64,000 nt of DNA from Toxotes chatareus (taxonomy: Eukaryota > Chordata > Actinopteri > Toxotidae), in NCBI GenBank assembly GCA_016801885.1, contig CM028898.1, positions 10,436,177 to 10,500,176 of the forward strand. Reading direction: 5' to 3'. Below are positions 12,001 through 24,150 of this stretch, one piece after another. Below the pieces are notes generated by a model. The model searched no databases and had not been told where the DNA came from. It worked only from the letters and a program-made list of their open reading frames with translations. The first letter of the stretch is position 1, and every line of letters begins with the position of its first letter. The translations under genes were made by a program, and so were the position numbers.

Positions 12001-15000
12001 TATGTTTATTCCTTTTTAAAAATTTTAACATATCTACTATCTTTTGTGTTGTCTACTGCAGTGCATTTATGTTCATTAAGTCCTGTTTTTAAAGGGAAAA
12101 CAGGTGCCCAAAATGGATGTGGGGCACTCAAGGCACCCTGCTAAAGATGTTAATGTGTTGCTGTGTTTATTTCATAATAATAATAAGAGATTTAGCTTTA
12201 TGCCTTTGTTTATGATGTTTTTTTCTAGACAGAAGCAAGTCATTCGGAATGTAATCTCTCTTGACAAGCCCTTAATTTAAAATTAAGATCATACCCTGTG
12301 CACTTTCAAATGCATAAAGACAATCAAGCCTCTATCTAATCACCGGCGGTGATGCATATTGGTTAGCTGTGACCTCATAAACATAATGCAGCTCGCAGAA
12401 GGACCAGAGGGAAAGCATTCAGAAACATCGCTACAAATACCCTAAATGGGGGTATCTGATGAAGTTTAAACAAAACTTGGATGTAACTTAGAAAGTTGCA
12501 GTAGAGTTTGTTCAAAGGTTAGTCATGTTTACCTCTCTGCGCCTGTTGCTTATCAGTCAGTATCATCTTCTTTAGGATAAAACAGCTCTCTTTAGTTACT
12601 ATGTAACATGGGAAACTTTTTTTGAAAGCAAATGAACAGCTTATCTACATAATACATGCTATAGATGGAAAACGGACATATGGTTATGCTACTGTATGTT
12701 TGTGTGTATAACTTGATTTAACAACAGTACCTTCTCAAATTTATAGTAGAAAGCAGTCCAGATAAAATACACTTTTTTTTAGACTAATTATCAAAGATGA
12801 ACATGACTTTATTCAGACTACAGTAGAATACAAACTACACAAATACACTGTTTGCATGCTAAAAGCAATCATTCACACCACCTCAAGACCAACATTCCCA
12901 AAGGGCAGCTCACACATCTATGCTAAAATCGTTCCTCCCTCAATGAGTTTCAAAATAAAGCAGAAAAGAAGTGCGCTCACTTCATCGATATGGGCTAACA
13001 TGAAAAACAACACTGTTTTGCAAGACAAAAAACAAACCTCTAGGGATAAATTACAGCTTAAAAAAATAAACAAAAAAAAATAAAGATCAAAAGCCTCTCG
13101 CTGATGTTTCATCATAGACTTCAACCATTGCTCTGACAACACTGGTATACACTGCAGACAGAAAACAATGCTTGAGAAAGTAACAAAGTTCTCACCACTA
13201 TTTTCTTTGAGACGTGCTCCAAACAGAAGAGACGTACTTGCACTTTCTTTTGAAAGTCCACACCAAATTAAGTTATAAAAGAGTAATTCAATCAGAATAT
13301 TTCACAAGCATTTTAAAAGAGGATTTTGTCAGGCAGCGTTGAGATGCCCTCAGTGTTACAGTTTTTGTGTCTCTTTAATTAAAATGCCCCTTTATATCAA
13401 GTAATTTAATTGGAAAGTATCATTAAAATAAGATTTTCTCACTATTACTTTTGATTTTTTTCTTCCTTTTCTTGTTTTTTGGTCCTCTCAAGTTAAGCAG
13501 AGCATCATCCTGCCAAACTGTCAAGTAGATACTTGGGAGTTTTTAACTGAAAACGCACCAGTGGTTCAAGAATGTCAAAAACCTTAGACAGCAGAATTCT
13601 CTAAAAGATTTAAATCATATTCAGAGCACATTTATAGTACATTAATATTCACATCCATATGTCATGTTATTCAAATCAACTCCTCCCACCCGTTATCCCT
13701 GGAATCACAGGCAAAGCAGGATGTGTGAATTAAAAATGGTGCTGAAAATATTAACGTTATAGAAAATGTCATACAAGAGGCGGCTTTGTAAAAGAGCAAG
13801 ACTGATTTTAACATGAAAATGATCTCAGCAGGGAGTGAAAACTGAGCAGAGCAGATAAATAATCTCATGGTTTGCATGTAAACATGTATGTACACATGCA
13901 AGTAGACATACTACCCTGGTTTGTACATTTCATAAAATTCAGGAATATTTTAGTACCGGTAATATATAGTCAGAGAAAGTCATGAGCACCATGAATAACA
14001 GAGCAGCTATTTATACATCCTTGTCCATCCAGCTGTCTGTCCATCCATCCATCTCTTACCTAGCTACAAAACTAACTATTTAACATTCTGTTTTCACACC
14101 ACGAGTGTATTGACTAATGGCTATTCAGTAGAATAAGGAGCAGAAATAGCACACTCTGACTCAGAGCTTCTTATTTGCTCATGGCAATTCTCTCTAGTCT
14201 TTTGGCCCTCTCCAACAAGCCCACCATACTTTTAACTCAGCCTTTCACACACACACCGTGAAGTGTGATGTGTCCACGTGCCGAAGTGAAGCGCAGACCT
14301 TTCGCTTGCCAAATTATTATTTTTTTTTTTTTTCTTTCTCGAGCCCCCTTTGGGGACCTGTTGGGCTCCAGTGGAGCTGCAACAGTCAGTACTCCTCACG
14401 AGGATCTGATCAGGGTTTTTAAAATGCAAGGCCTCACATGAACCCACATGAATGAGACACTGCATTGCAGTTTACAACACAGAGCGCGTTTGTCATTCTG
14501 GTGCATGCCTGAGTTGAGAAATGACATAATCAAGGATCTTCACAGTTAAATGGAACAACTGTTGCCTGTTATGAGTTTGAACTGTGAAACTATACATGTG
14601 CAGACTGTCAATTCTGGCATGTTACAAAACTGAACATAAAATAAATAACTCGTTTTACAGTTAAGGTCAAAAGTTAATTTTACCAGCTTGTAAGACTTGA
14701 CATCAGTTGCATCAGCACTTTTTCTGTTTCTCTCAAAAAAAAAAAAAAAAAAGGTAAAAACCAAAAACACAAAAGAGAAAGCATGAAAGTTTGCCGGGTG
14801 AGGTGGGCAGATGTGAGGGACTTTTAACTCTCAAATAAAAACAGAGAAATGAGGGGGGGGGTGGAGTGTGATTTGAATTTCATTTCAGTGCTAAGACCGA
14901 GAGTTCTCTCTTCCTGAGTTCCTGACCTTAGACTTGTCCTCAGGCTTTGTGCTAGAAGTATTCAAGTAGAAGGCCAGAGGAGGGCTGAGCAATGCTTCAA

Positions 15001-18000
15001 ACCCCAAGCAGGAAAAGAGGCCAGGCTTGAGGATGGCTACGGGTGAGATGGACAGCTGCGGGGGACATCTAAAGCTCCTGGGAGGGAGACACTGGCTAGA
15101 AATGTGGCAAAGTTGATGGTAGAGTCAGAAAAAGAGGCATCTGCCCAAGGCAGCTCAGAAGGGCCAGAGGCTCAACTATTCTATTTCCATAATGTCATAT
15201 GTAGGAGGATGCTGAGGTGCCGAGTAATTTTAAAAAATAAACAAAAATGAAGCAGCAGAGAACAAGACTTTAAGTTGATTTCCATCTCTGAAGGTGGGTT
15301 TTCTCTATTCCCAGTTAATTACACAATGTCAAACGTACACATCTGCCCTCACGGTCAGTGCTAAATTAATTACAGCACAAATTTGCCAAATATTGTTGAT
15401 TAATGCTGTGTAATGAAAAGTTTCTGGTTGTTATAAGCTGCCAAAATAAACAACTGATCATTTGCTAAAACAAGGTCAATAATGACTCCATAGTAACACT
15501 GTGGTTTCCTTTGCTTGGGTTAGATTCAGCAGCATAATTACATCCCAGATGACCGACACTTAATTTGATGTAATATTCAAATACCTGCCCTATAATGCTG
15601 GAAAATACATTTTGAGGTTTTTAGCAGTTGCTAAGCGCCTACTGAAGTTAGTCTCCATTTTGGGAGGTTTTCAATACATAAGAATCTGGTGATAACTATG
15701 AAATGACTTTGATTCGGGCATTAGTCACATTCCCCAGTGTTACCAGGGGAACATGAAGAGATGACAAAGTTTTAACCTTGAATACCAAAAGTGTGAAAAT
15801 TTGAAGGAGTCTTTCTAAAATAGGATAATAAATAATGCCACTGGATTCAGAGGAGAACACGTGCCTCCAGTTTGTTTAAGTAAAATTCAGGGAAAAATAT
15901 ATATTAACTAAATAATATAATAATATTACAAGTTATATAGTTACATATATGACTTCATATATGACTTAAGTATAAAATAAAGTCTTCAGGTCAGCGGGGA
16001 TGGTTTTATGTATTCCAAAGAGTCTCAGGAGGACTGTGTGAGCAGAAAGCTTAAGATGGTTTTGAGTGAAATGGTTTTTGATTGTAAGTTGGACTGATCT
16101 TGGCATCATGTTAAAATTAAGTTTCAAAGGCATGGTTCTTCCCCTAATTTGACAAGTTCTACATGTCAGTCAGTGAAATCCACTGAAGAATTGGCCAAAT
16201 CCAAACCCAAGATTTAGTCATTCAAATTGGCAATGGAGACATATAAGCCAGGTGCCTGAGCTACAGCTGTCAGGAGCTCTCATGCTCTGATTTATTTAGA
16301 CAGTTTCTAGAACAGAAACAGGTAGACCAGGAATTAAAATAAGCACTGGGTATGGATTAATTCTGTTGCAGGAGGAGGTTATGTTTTCAGCCTTTTTTAG
16401 TTAAGTTTTGTCAATTACCTGTTTAAAAAATGTTAACAGGTTTCATTGAACTGTGGTGGAAAGTTAGGCAGTGGGATCAAGAACAAGGGATTGGGTTTTG
16501 CTGAATATCAAAATCCAGGTGCAGGTGGAGATCCAGGGATATTTTAAAGGCTGTCTTAACACAGTTTTTAAGGTATTCTTCCCCCAGTGTTCTACCGTCA
16601 ATGCCCGTACAGTAGGTAGTCAGACTACCTTTGAAAAGTTTGTTATCTCTTGGACTAACAGTTGGGAGCATTAAGCACTGACAGGTGGGTATATGCTCTC
16701 AGGCCAGCTGTGCTTTATTGTATTTAGCACCAACTGTTGTGGTAGAAAAAAGCAGCTATCTGCATCCAGTTTGAAGCAGTTTCAACGAAAACTGAACATT
16801 AAACCTGTCGTGAGGGTAGGATTTATTGGAGGACTGTCGTACTATACTGCTTTAGTTCCATCCAGCACACATAAGCCATTTTCTAAGGTTGTTCTTCAGG
16901 GTACCTGACAGTGTCCGATACCCCCAAACAGCTATTGTGCTATTTTCACAAGTGACAAAACAACAGTGATTATGCAAGACATCAGATCACTGGAGTCCAT
17001 TAGACCTCATAGTGTTTGTCTCCTGCCAGTGTCTCAATACAAATCCTAAAAAAGAAAAAGTACCTTGACAACTACAAACACCTCGTTCCAAAGGGTCAGT
17101 GGTGTACTTGAATGTATGTCTAAGCTGCCACCACCAGCATTTAATGTTGTTTGCAGCGTAACTTTCCCTCCAACTGAAATGCTCAAGCTGCTCAAGCCCA
17201 TCTCCAAACCGCCGCTTTCCCTTTTTATTTAAGTTTCATCTCAATATCAATTGAAACAACTAATAAAAAACTTTTTGACTGACTTTTTATGGATTGTGTC
17301 ACTTTTCTTCCCTCTCAAAACCTGTTTCTGCCCTCTCAGTTTTTTTCTGGGAGCCTGTTCTGTCATCTGCGTTTTATGAATTTATTCAACTGTATATTTT
17401 TGCTCTGTGACTGAACCTGAGGTTGCTGCCTTGTTTGAGTCTCTTCTAGAGGAAATCAGAATTTTTTTTATCATAATTGGTTTAACTGGGATAAGAATAG
17501 GTGACCTAAAGCAATAAAAAATAAATAAATACCGCTACCTGTGCTCTCAGTTGTCAACATTTAGGAGGTAGCGAAGCTTTCTTCCTCATTATCTCGTTGC
17601 AAAAGGTTCATCCAAGGTCCACAAGTGGCAATAATACTTTCTGAAAGCTAAAAGGATTTTAATATAAAGCATGTAATTTCTAAGCCATTCTACTCCTCTT
17701 ATCAGCTGTCTCCACCTTTCCTGTGCTCTTTAAAGAAACGGAAAGCTTTGCTGGTTGACCGATGCACTGTTAACTTCGATACGCTTACTTATATTGAAAT
17801 TAAAAGGGGGTGGTAGTGTCACGAGGCTACATTTTGTTAATCATTCAATTCAAGGTTACTGAATCTATATTTAGCATTCTGCTCAGTGGACCTGTTGTGG
17901 TCAGATCTATGGTTATAGGGCTGGAAAGTCAGCACTCATGTCCATGTCTGCTTGAAAACTTTTCTCTCATATTTCTAGTCTTGTGCTGTACAAGAGCAAA

Positions 18001-18072
18001 ACACACATCGTGAAACGCTTCAGCACATTAACTCTAACATAAAACTTACTATGAGAACAAACTGTTGACTTG
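9013..18072. other. intergenic DNA, no gene seen
   Basis: Nine kilobases of AT-rich sequence with poly-A runs (14735-14752), a G9 run near 14853-14861 and a very AT-rich patch (15898-15975). A segment near 10380-10445 (cttttcaaagtactc next to a TAA-rich stretch) may be another short retroelement 3' end. Segments at about 12240-12420 and 15340-15480 are less repetitive and rich in homeodomain-type TAATTA/TTAAT words, so they are candidates for conserved non-coding elements. No exon or RNA gene is recognised. Confidence 0.5.
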
Positions 18073-18425
18073 CAGCTTTAATTTGAGGATGTTTACATCC
18101 ACATCAGGTGAAGAGTGTAGGAACACTGGGTCTTTCATACACAGCCTCCCAACAGACAGAAAGTAATTGGACAAGGTGGCAAACTTGTCATCATATTGAA
18201 ATGTTCGGTTCACAATCTACAGCCTACAGACCTCAGCAGACACCGTTATCTTGCCTGGTGATGGTCTGCCAGGTTTGCACCACTGCCATCTTCATTTCTT
18301 TCTTGCTCCAGGGGTTTTTTTCTTTCAGTCCAATCTACAGCAAATGAAACGCATGATCAGTTGGACTGAGATCGAATGACTGATTTGACCAGTCAAACCA
18401 TTCAGTTGTTTGGCCATTAAAATGC
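18073..18425 (-). pseudogene. Tc1/mariner-like transposase remnant
   Basis: On the minus strand, from about 18415 down to 18240, a frame reads EWFDWSNQSFDLSPTDHAFHLL, then a stop, then a lysine-rich segment and a VVQTWQTITRQ-type motif. This matches the C-terminal end of Tc1-like DDE transposases (consensus W-x-S-Q-S-P-D-L-N-P-I-E-H), where the last acidic catalytic residue sits in the P-I-E motif. Here that glutamate position reads D and the proline after S is F. The left flank (ctttaatttgaggatg, acatcaggtgaag, agtaattggaca) resembles the non-coding end of the same fish Tc1 families. The premature stops and lost N-terminal half make it inactive. Confidence 0.75.
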
Positions 18426-20039
18426 TTTGTTTGCCGTGTCCATATGTCTGTCCCGCTGCTCTGCTCCCTCACATACACCTAAAGCTGAAAGTCCACACCA
18501 CAACAGTGTGTTACCTTAGCTATTAAACTGCTAAATCATATGCCAAATGACAATCAAAGGCAGTGCTGTTTTCTCTGTCAGTCACTGCCCTGCTCTGTGA
18601 GACTGCAGCCAACTTTAAACACTTAGCTTGAGACTATTTAGTCTACATGTGAAAAAAGTAAAAAAAGAAACAAAATCACCAGCAATGCTTACTGTTACAC
18701 CACATGCACAAGCAAACCTGTGGACAAGAGACACAGAACTATATAGAGGACTATGCAAGATGCTTTTAGTGATTAGCCCCTTTGACGGGGGTAATCTTAC
18801 TAATCAGTATCATCATCAGGTGTAGAAACTACTTGCTCCTTGAAAACATGCAGGGTTTAGGGCCATGATGCCACAACGAGGATGGTTGAGAACCACTGAT
18901 GAGAGATGTGCAGCTCACCCACTGAGACCATTTCAATATCCAATCTCAATATACAAACAGCAATTGAATGCATCTAGATACATTTATAAATGAATAGCTG
19001 GCAGATCAATATGACATACACGTTCAGGGCTCTCAAGTTTTGAATGCAGTCAAGAGTAGCACCCCCCTGCACGTTTCATCTTTATTTTCACTAATATACT
19101 AACATTATTGTTTAGTAACTTGCAAGAAAAAATCAAAAACAGTGAAGCAATGGGGAAAGGATGGAATGATTTAGAATCATTTCTTTTACTTTCTTTTAGG
19201 AGACTGAATGTTTGAACATCTTTAAATAGAAAGCATTGCAACCAGTTGAAATACAGTGGTAATTATCACAAAAGCCAGAACCTAGCACTCTCCATCATTT
19301 CTTTAAAAAAAAAAAAAAAAAATCTAGTGGTAATAATGTATTGAGACCAGCAGGACAGACTGATAGTCAAAAGGCGCTCCTGTTAAATTGTTATCAAGGG
19401 GTTTAATAAGCTTAGCCTTGGGCCCAGGAGATTAACAGAAGAACAGCAAGAGTAATCAAAGATTTGATGCCACCAGGCTAGAAACAACAGGAGCAAGTTT
19501 CTCGAGTGGGTCCCTGATGCTAAGTAAAAACCTGGAATTATGCAGAGTAACAGTTGTACGTTCAGAAAATGTTTACATTCAGTATATTTAAATCTTTTTA
19601 TGTGGCAGGTTATAGATTTTAATACTGAAAGTCTGATGGATGGCATCCACATTTGATTCTAACATTTCATACAGGCGTTTTGATTCTTTCAGGGGGATAA
19701 TTTAGCTGTGCAAATGCACATTGTTTTAAGAGGGGCAATTGCATGAAATGTCGATGAGCAAACTGGCATGAAAACGTCTATTACTTTGTTGCGTTGTCCT
19801 TGAAGAGGTAGTGCTTTTCAATTACGCTTTTAATGTTTTTGTGATAAGAGTTTTTGGATGACAGTGTTATTATTTGTTGAAGCATTTTATGTTGAAGCTC
19901 AAATCCATGATCAGTGTACAGTGCCCTATTAGCCACCTGTCACATCATGGCTCCCCATAGCTCTCATTATACTGTAGGCAATAGAGTTAGGTCTAGATTG
20001 AAATTCAATCAACATAGCCTGCTTTTTTGAGTCTACACT
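18426..20039. other. intergenic DNA, no gene seen
   Basis: Non-coding. It contains a poly-A run (19305-19322) and a lone sequence resembling a hAT terminal repeat (gttgagaaccactg, about 18884-18897) with no partner. The right part of the Tc1 remnant may extend a little further (a gctgaaagtcca motif near 18485), but this is not certain. Confidence 0.5.
19305..19322. repeat. poly-A run (A18)
   Basis: Uninterrupted adenine homopolymer. Similar runs occur at 14735-14752 and 28090-28105. No retrogene is recognised upstream of any of them. Confidence 0.95.
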
Positions 20040-20150
20040 CATTGAACTACACATTTACGGGGACAGAGAGGCAGGCCTTCCATCTAAGATCCCAGGACCA
20101 TTTAGTGGCACACACCTCAGCTAACTGAGCCACCTTGAAGCCCCTTCGAT
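20040..20150 (-). mobile_element. tRNA-derived SINE-like fragment
   Basis: On the minus strand it begins gaaggggcttcaaggtggctcagttagctgag, where TGGCTCAGTTAGCTGAG resembles a pol III A box. This is followed by gtgtgccac-taa-tggtcctgggatc at the spacing expected for a B box, although the B box itself (GGTTCGANTCC) is degraded. It then reads into a short unrelated body. This layout fits a decayed tRNA-derived SINE head. The family is not identified. Confidence 0.45.
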
Positions 20151-23100
20151 AATAATAAAACTGCTTTATGAATACAAGGCAGCTAGAAAAGACACCATTA
20201 CAGACACCAGGAAACACAGAATCCCCAAGGTCAAAGAAATCTAAGCGGGGGCACAGAGATGAGGCAGAGAGCAACCATGCAAACAAAAACAGCAGATGTC
20301 GTCCAAGTCTGATCAATGACTGTGGCTGTTTGCTCTGCCCACCAGCCAATAACACTGCTGTGAGGAACATTTATTATTCACTGCAATGTGCGATTAATGA
20401 AGTCTGAAAAATGGCTACCACTCATTAGCATCCACTGACCCCTGCAGATTGCAATGATTGGTCATGCTTCCTATTTGTCACCCTTGGTCAAAACGAGCTT
20501 CTCAACAAATCCAGCAAAATGATCTGCAAATCTTCTACCAGCTCACACTTAGTAAACCTTGTGTGTGGGGCGATGTATTGTATATGGGGGTTTCTGGTGA
20601 TACTGGTGCGATTTTATGTAGCAGTTTAATTAGTTCCTAATTAATTGGATTGGAGAATTTTGTATTCTTTAATGTACACTAGTTTATATTCACACTGTTT
20701 ATATCAAAATGCAGGAAGATTAAACTGTTGCCATTGATATTATATATGGTAGCCACAGAAGTTGATGCTTGTATTAGATAACCAGCCACTTAAATCTTAT
20801 CAAAATGGCTACATAAATAGTAAACCATTACACTTAAGATTAAAGAAGTGGCAGAGCAGGGCTGTTTGATCAAGTAATTTACAAATGCTAATATTTCTGT
20901 AGTAGTCTTTTTGTAGTAGTAGTGGTAGTGGTTGTAGTGAGACACTACTAATTACATAGCTTTTATTTTACAGCTCCGAGTTTATAGAAAACAGAAAACA
21001 CAATCGAAACCCATTTTTACAATCTGGGACCTTTAAAGTTAATATGGGTTCAGTCCTGGTTTGTTGGTGCTTTGTTTTGGTGGCTCCAATTGTTAGAGAT
21101 AGAAAACAGTAACTGCAGTTTAATACTACAGGTCCCAGAATTCTAGGGGCAACAAAAACTCCTTGAGCAGTTACACTGCTAGAAATACAACAGGAGGTGT
21201 ATGTATTTACAGCACGTCTTCACCATGACCATGTCTTTTTTTATAGACATACTATATTTTCCATGAACAGTGGCTTTCAGCACTAACCTCATTGACAGGT
21301 ACATTGATTTTTCTGTGACTGCTTCATAATAAAAGCCATCTCATGTTCCACCAGTTGAATGTTTCAAATGTGAAGCAGCAGCAGTAAAAAATGTTCATTG
21401 TCATTAAAGGTAGTTCATTACAAATTTCATATCATTGGGACAAAATGCAAAAAACAATAGATTATACACGTGCACCATTTCCTATGAAACATTCATGCAT
21501 AGGTAAGAAATCTGAGTCCTAAGAAGAACGCCAGCCTCCACCAGAATCTCAAATGATAAAATGTTAATCTTAAAGTGTTTTACTATCTTAATATGCCATA
21601 CTACAGTGTCAAACAGTTCTCATGTTCTAAGTGGATTCCAGTTTAGAGACAGAAGTTTAATTGCTCCCTAATTGCTCAGTGTAGCCCTTTCAGAAGCAGA
21701 GTTTGACAATCCTGACCTACATTGTTTGACAGATAGGGAGGAAAAACACAATTTCAAATTACATTCAGCCGGTATGCATGTAGATTTTACTCTAAATGTC
21801 ATCTGACTGTCTGTTCAAAGCTTTTGTCCGACGTCTAAACTCCTGAAACTTGGCCATGCAGATTTGGCACATCAAAGCCAACATTTCCATGATAATTCCA
21901 TATTGATCTAGATGAGAGAGAAGCCACAACACCAACAGATCAAGCACACACACTATAACAATAACAATCTGAGCCCGTCAGTGACAAAAACAAGGACTTT
22001 TAGTGGAGGTACTTTGACGCGGACAAACACCCCTTTTGATTACACAGCAATCGTTTTGTGGTTGCCGGTTACGGGGTTCTCGCTCAACACTGGACTGATT
22101 CCAAACATTTTTGTCCCTATTAATCATTTATACAGAGAAAAGATGGGGAAACTAGGGCCCACATTTAAAAAATATTGCAATTATCCTTTAAGCTTTAACC
22201 TGTTGTATTAATTAGCAATTCTTCCACTTGGCCTGCTGCCAAAATGAAAGAGTTCCTCTGCAATCAGGCATGAGTAGTTAAATTGTCAGCAACTGAATGG
22301 TGCAGTTAAGAAAAAAAAAAGTCGGCAAGATTCCAAGTAATTACGAAATAAAAATACCTTAGAGTTGAGTGAGTTTTTTAAATAATAAGTGACACACAAA
22401 CCAAACCCCTTCCACTTAATTGTGAACTGTTGCTGAAACAATTTTCCATAATGTCTCTTTCTCAAACACCAGTGTATTTTTGCTACCACAGTCTCCTAAC
22501 CTCCACTTCTGCTTTCTGTTTCCATTTATCATCTATTTGACATGCCATCTGTTTATGGAGATTTCACAGTTTAACCCTCCTGCAGCTCCATCCTCCCGAA
22601 TACACACAAATACACGGAGAAACTCATTGCTGATGGATCGACCAACCCGGTACCCGGTACTCTTCTTTCTGCTCATACAGTACATGGCAGGAATGGATAA
22701 TGCTTCTGATATCATCAACATCGAAGTGAAACGTGGTGTGAAATGAGCTTGGTATTTATTAGCGCCACTGTGAATGACATGATTGCACCCTGGAGACTCA
22801 GCGTGATGAGGGACTAATCCACAAATCTGTATCCCAGTGTAGATGATTCATGCCTATTTTAAGCATTTGCACATGAACATTTGGTGAGGCGATATAATTG
22901 AAGGTTGTGTAGGTGAGTGGTGGATGGATGACTGCGTGGAAAAGTGCAAGGACTGACTTGCAGGCGAGAGTGCAGAAATGTGGCGGGAAAAAAAGACAAC
23001 TCAGCTGTCCCCTCACCTAAGAATTCCATCTAGTCCGTCCATGCCAGCCTTTGTAAATGAAAAGCTGTGACATACAGAGAGAAAACAGAGATCCCACTTG

Positions 23101-23934
23101 ATTTTGATTTTTAAATTATGTAAAAGCCCAACTTCGACAGATGTTTGAAGTGACTTGAAAGAACGGAAAATTGCATCTGAACATTGCTAATGTGATTCTT
23201 TCATAATTCAAACTACAAAAGCATTTATCTTAGTTGATGTTCAATGACATTTTTTGAAACTGATAAGTGAATATATTATATGCTCCATAAAAGTGTCCCA
23301 CTGAAGCAAGGCCTCAATATTTCAGTCTGAATGTGTCTAACAGTGATCTGATTTTCATGCGCATGCATACTTTTTCTTTCATATAAATGCATGAGGTAGT
23401 TCTGTATGCAGTTGATGGTGTTTATACATCATGTGTTAGATTCAACCCCATATGTAGCACACACATCACATAGCTCTATATTTCATACTATTATTATATG
23501 TGATACATAGCCGTAGTTAGGTACCAACTGTGAATGCTCAAGATCTCCATTTTTCAGTAACTAAGAAGAAACCTTGACAAGGCTGAAAACCAGGTTTTTC
23601 TGCATTTTTTCAACTTATCCAACTGGTTGGAAAAAGGTTTCATACCAACAGTAGAATTTGATGAATTGCAAAATTGTCTGAACTAACACAAGGGTGGAAA
23701 AAATTAAAATATGAAAATCTCTTTCAATGTTTCAATGGACAGTGACAAAACACATTATTCAAATGAGATGCAATTCTGCAACATTGTGCTGTCTTCCTCC
23801 AAAAATATTAATATATTCTTCTCAGATTTACACCATCAATTTTCAATCGGTGCCTGTTTTAAGTCATGGTATGTTATGTAAGCCCCAGCACGCATTGAGA
23901 GAACAGTGGGGAAAAATTTTAAAAATTCATGGAC
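20151..23934. other. intergenic DNA, no gene seen
   Basis: AT-rich. The longest frames are about 100 codons without family resemblance. A GTAGTAGT-rich tract occurs around 20908-20938. No exon or RNA gene is recognised. Confidence 0.5.
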
Positions 23935-24150
23935 AACACATTTACACTTATGGACTATTTAGAGATTTATGTTGACCTGAGTTGCATGTGTTTGGATGGT
24001 AGGAGGAAACCACAGCAGTAGGAGGAATCCCACACAAACAGGAGGTGAACCTGCCTCCCAACGAGAAGGAGCAGGGCCACGATTCAAACCCACAAACATC
24101 TTGCTGTGAGGCTACAGTGCTAACTGCTGAGCCAGCATACCACCCTCGTT
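23935..24150 (-). mobile_element. tRNA-derived SINE-like repeat (full-length, decayed)
   Basis: Read on the minus strand it starts with GGTATGCTGGCTCAGCAGTTAGCA (A-box-like) and continues with ctgtagcctcacagcaag. It then has GGGTTTGAATC (B-box-like, reverse complement of 24081-24091), and later a gtgtgggat-tcctcct and ggtttcctcctaccatccaaacacatgcaact segment. It ends with taaatagtccataagtgtaaatgtg. This order is the common fish repeat whose consensus reads 'gcacggtggcgcagtggttagcactgtcgcctcacagcaag...ggtttcctcccacagtccaaagacatgc'. Many substitutions and small deletions show an old insertion. Confidence 0.7.

Noticed and set aside
18108..18347. 79-codon plus frame
   Set aside because: Antisense to the Tc1 transposase remnant.
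18884..18897. Possible hAT terminal repeat (gttgagaaccactg)
   Set aside because: No matching opposite end or target duplication was found within several hundred bases.
20047..20370. 107-codon minus frame
   Set aside because: Its C-terminal third is translated from the SINE-like fragment and the rest is featureless.
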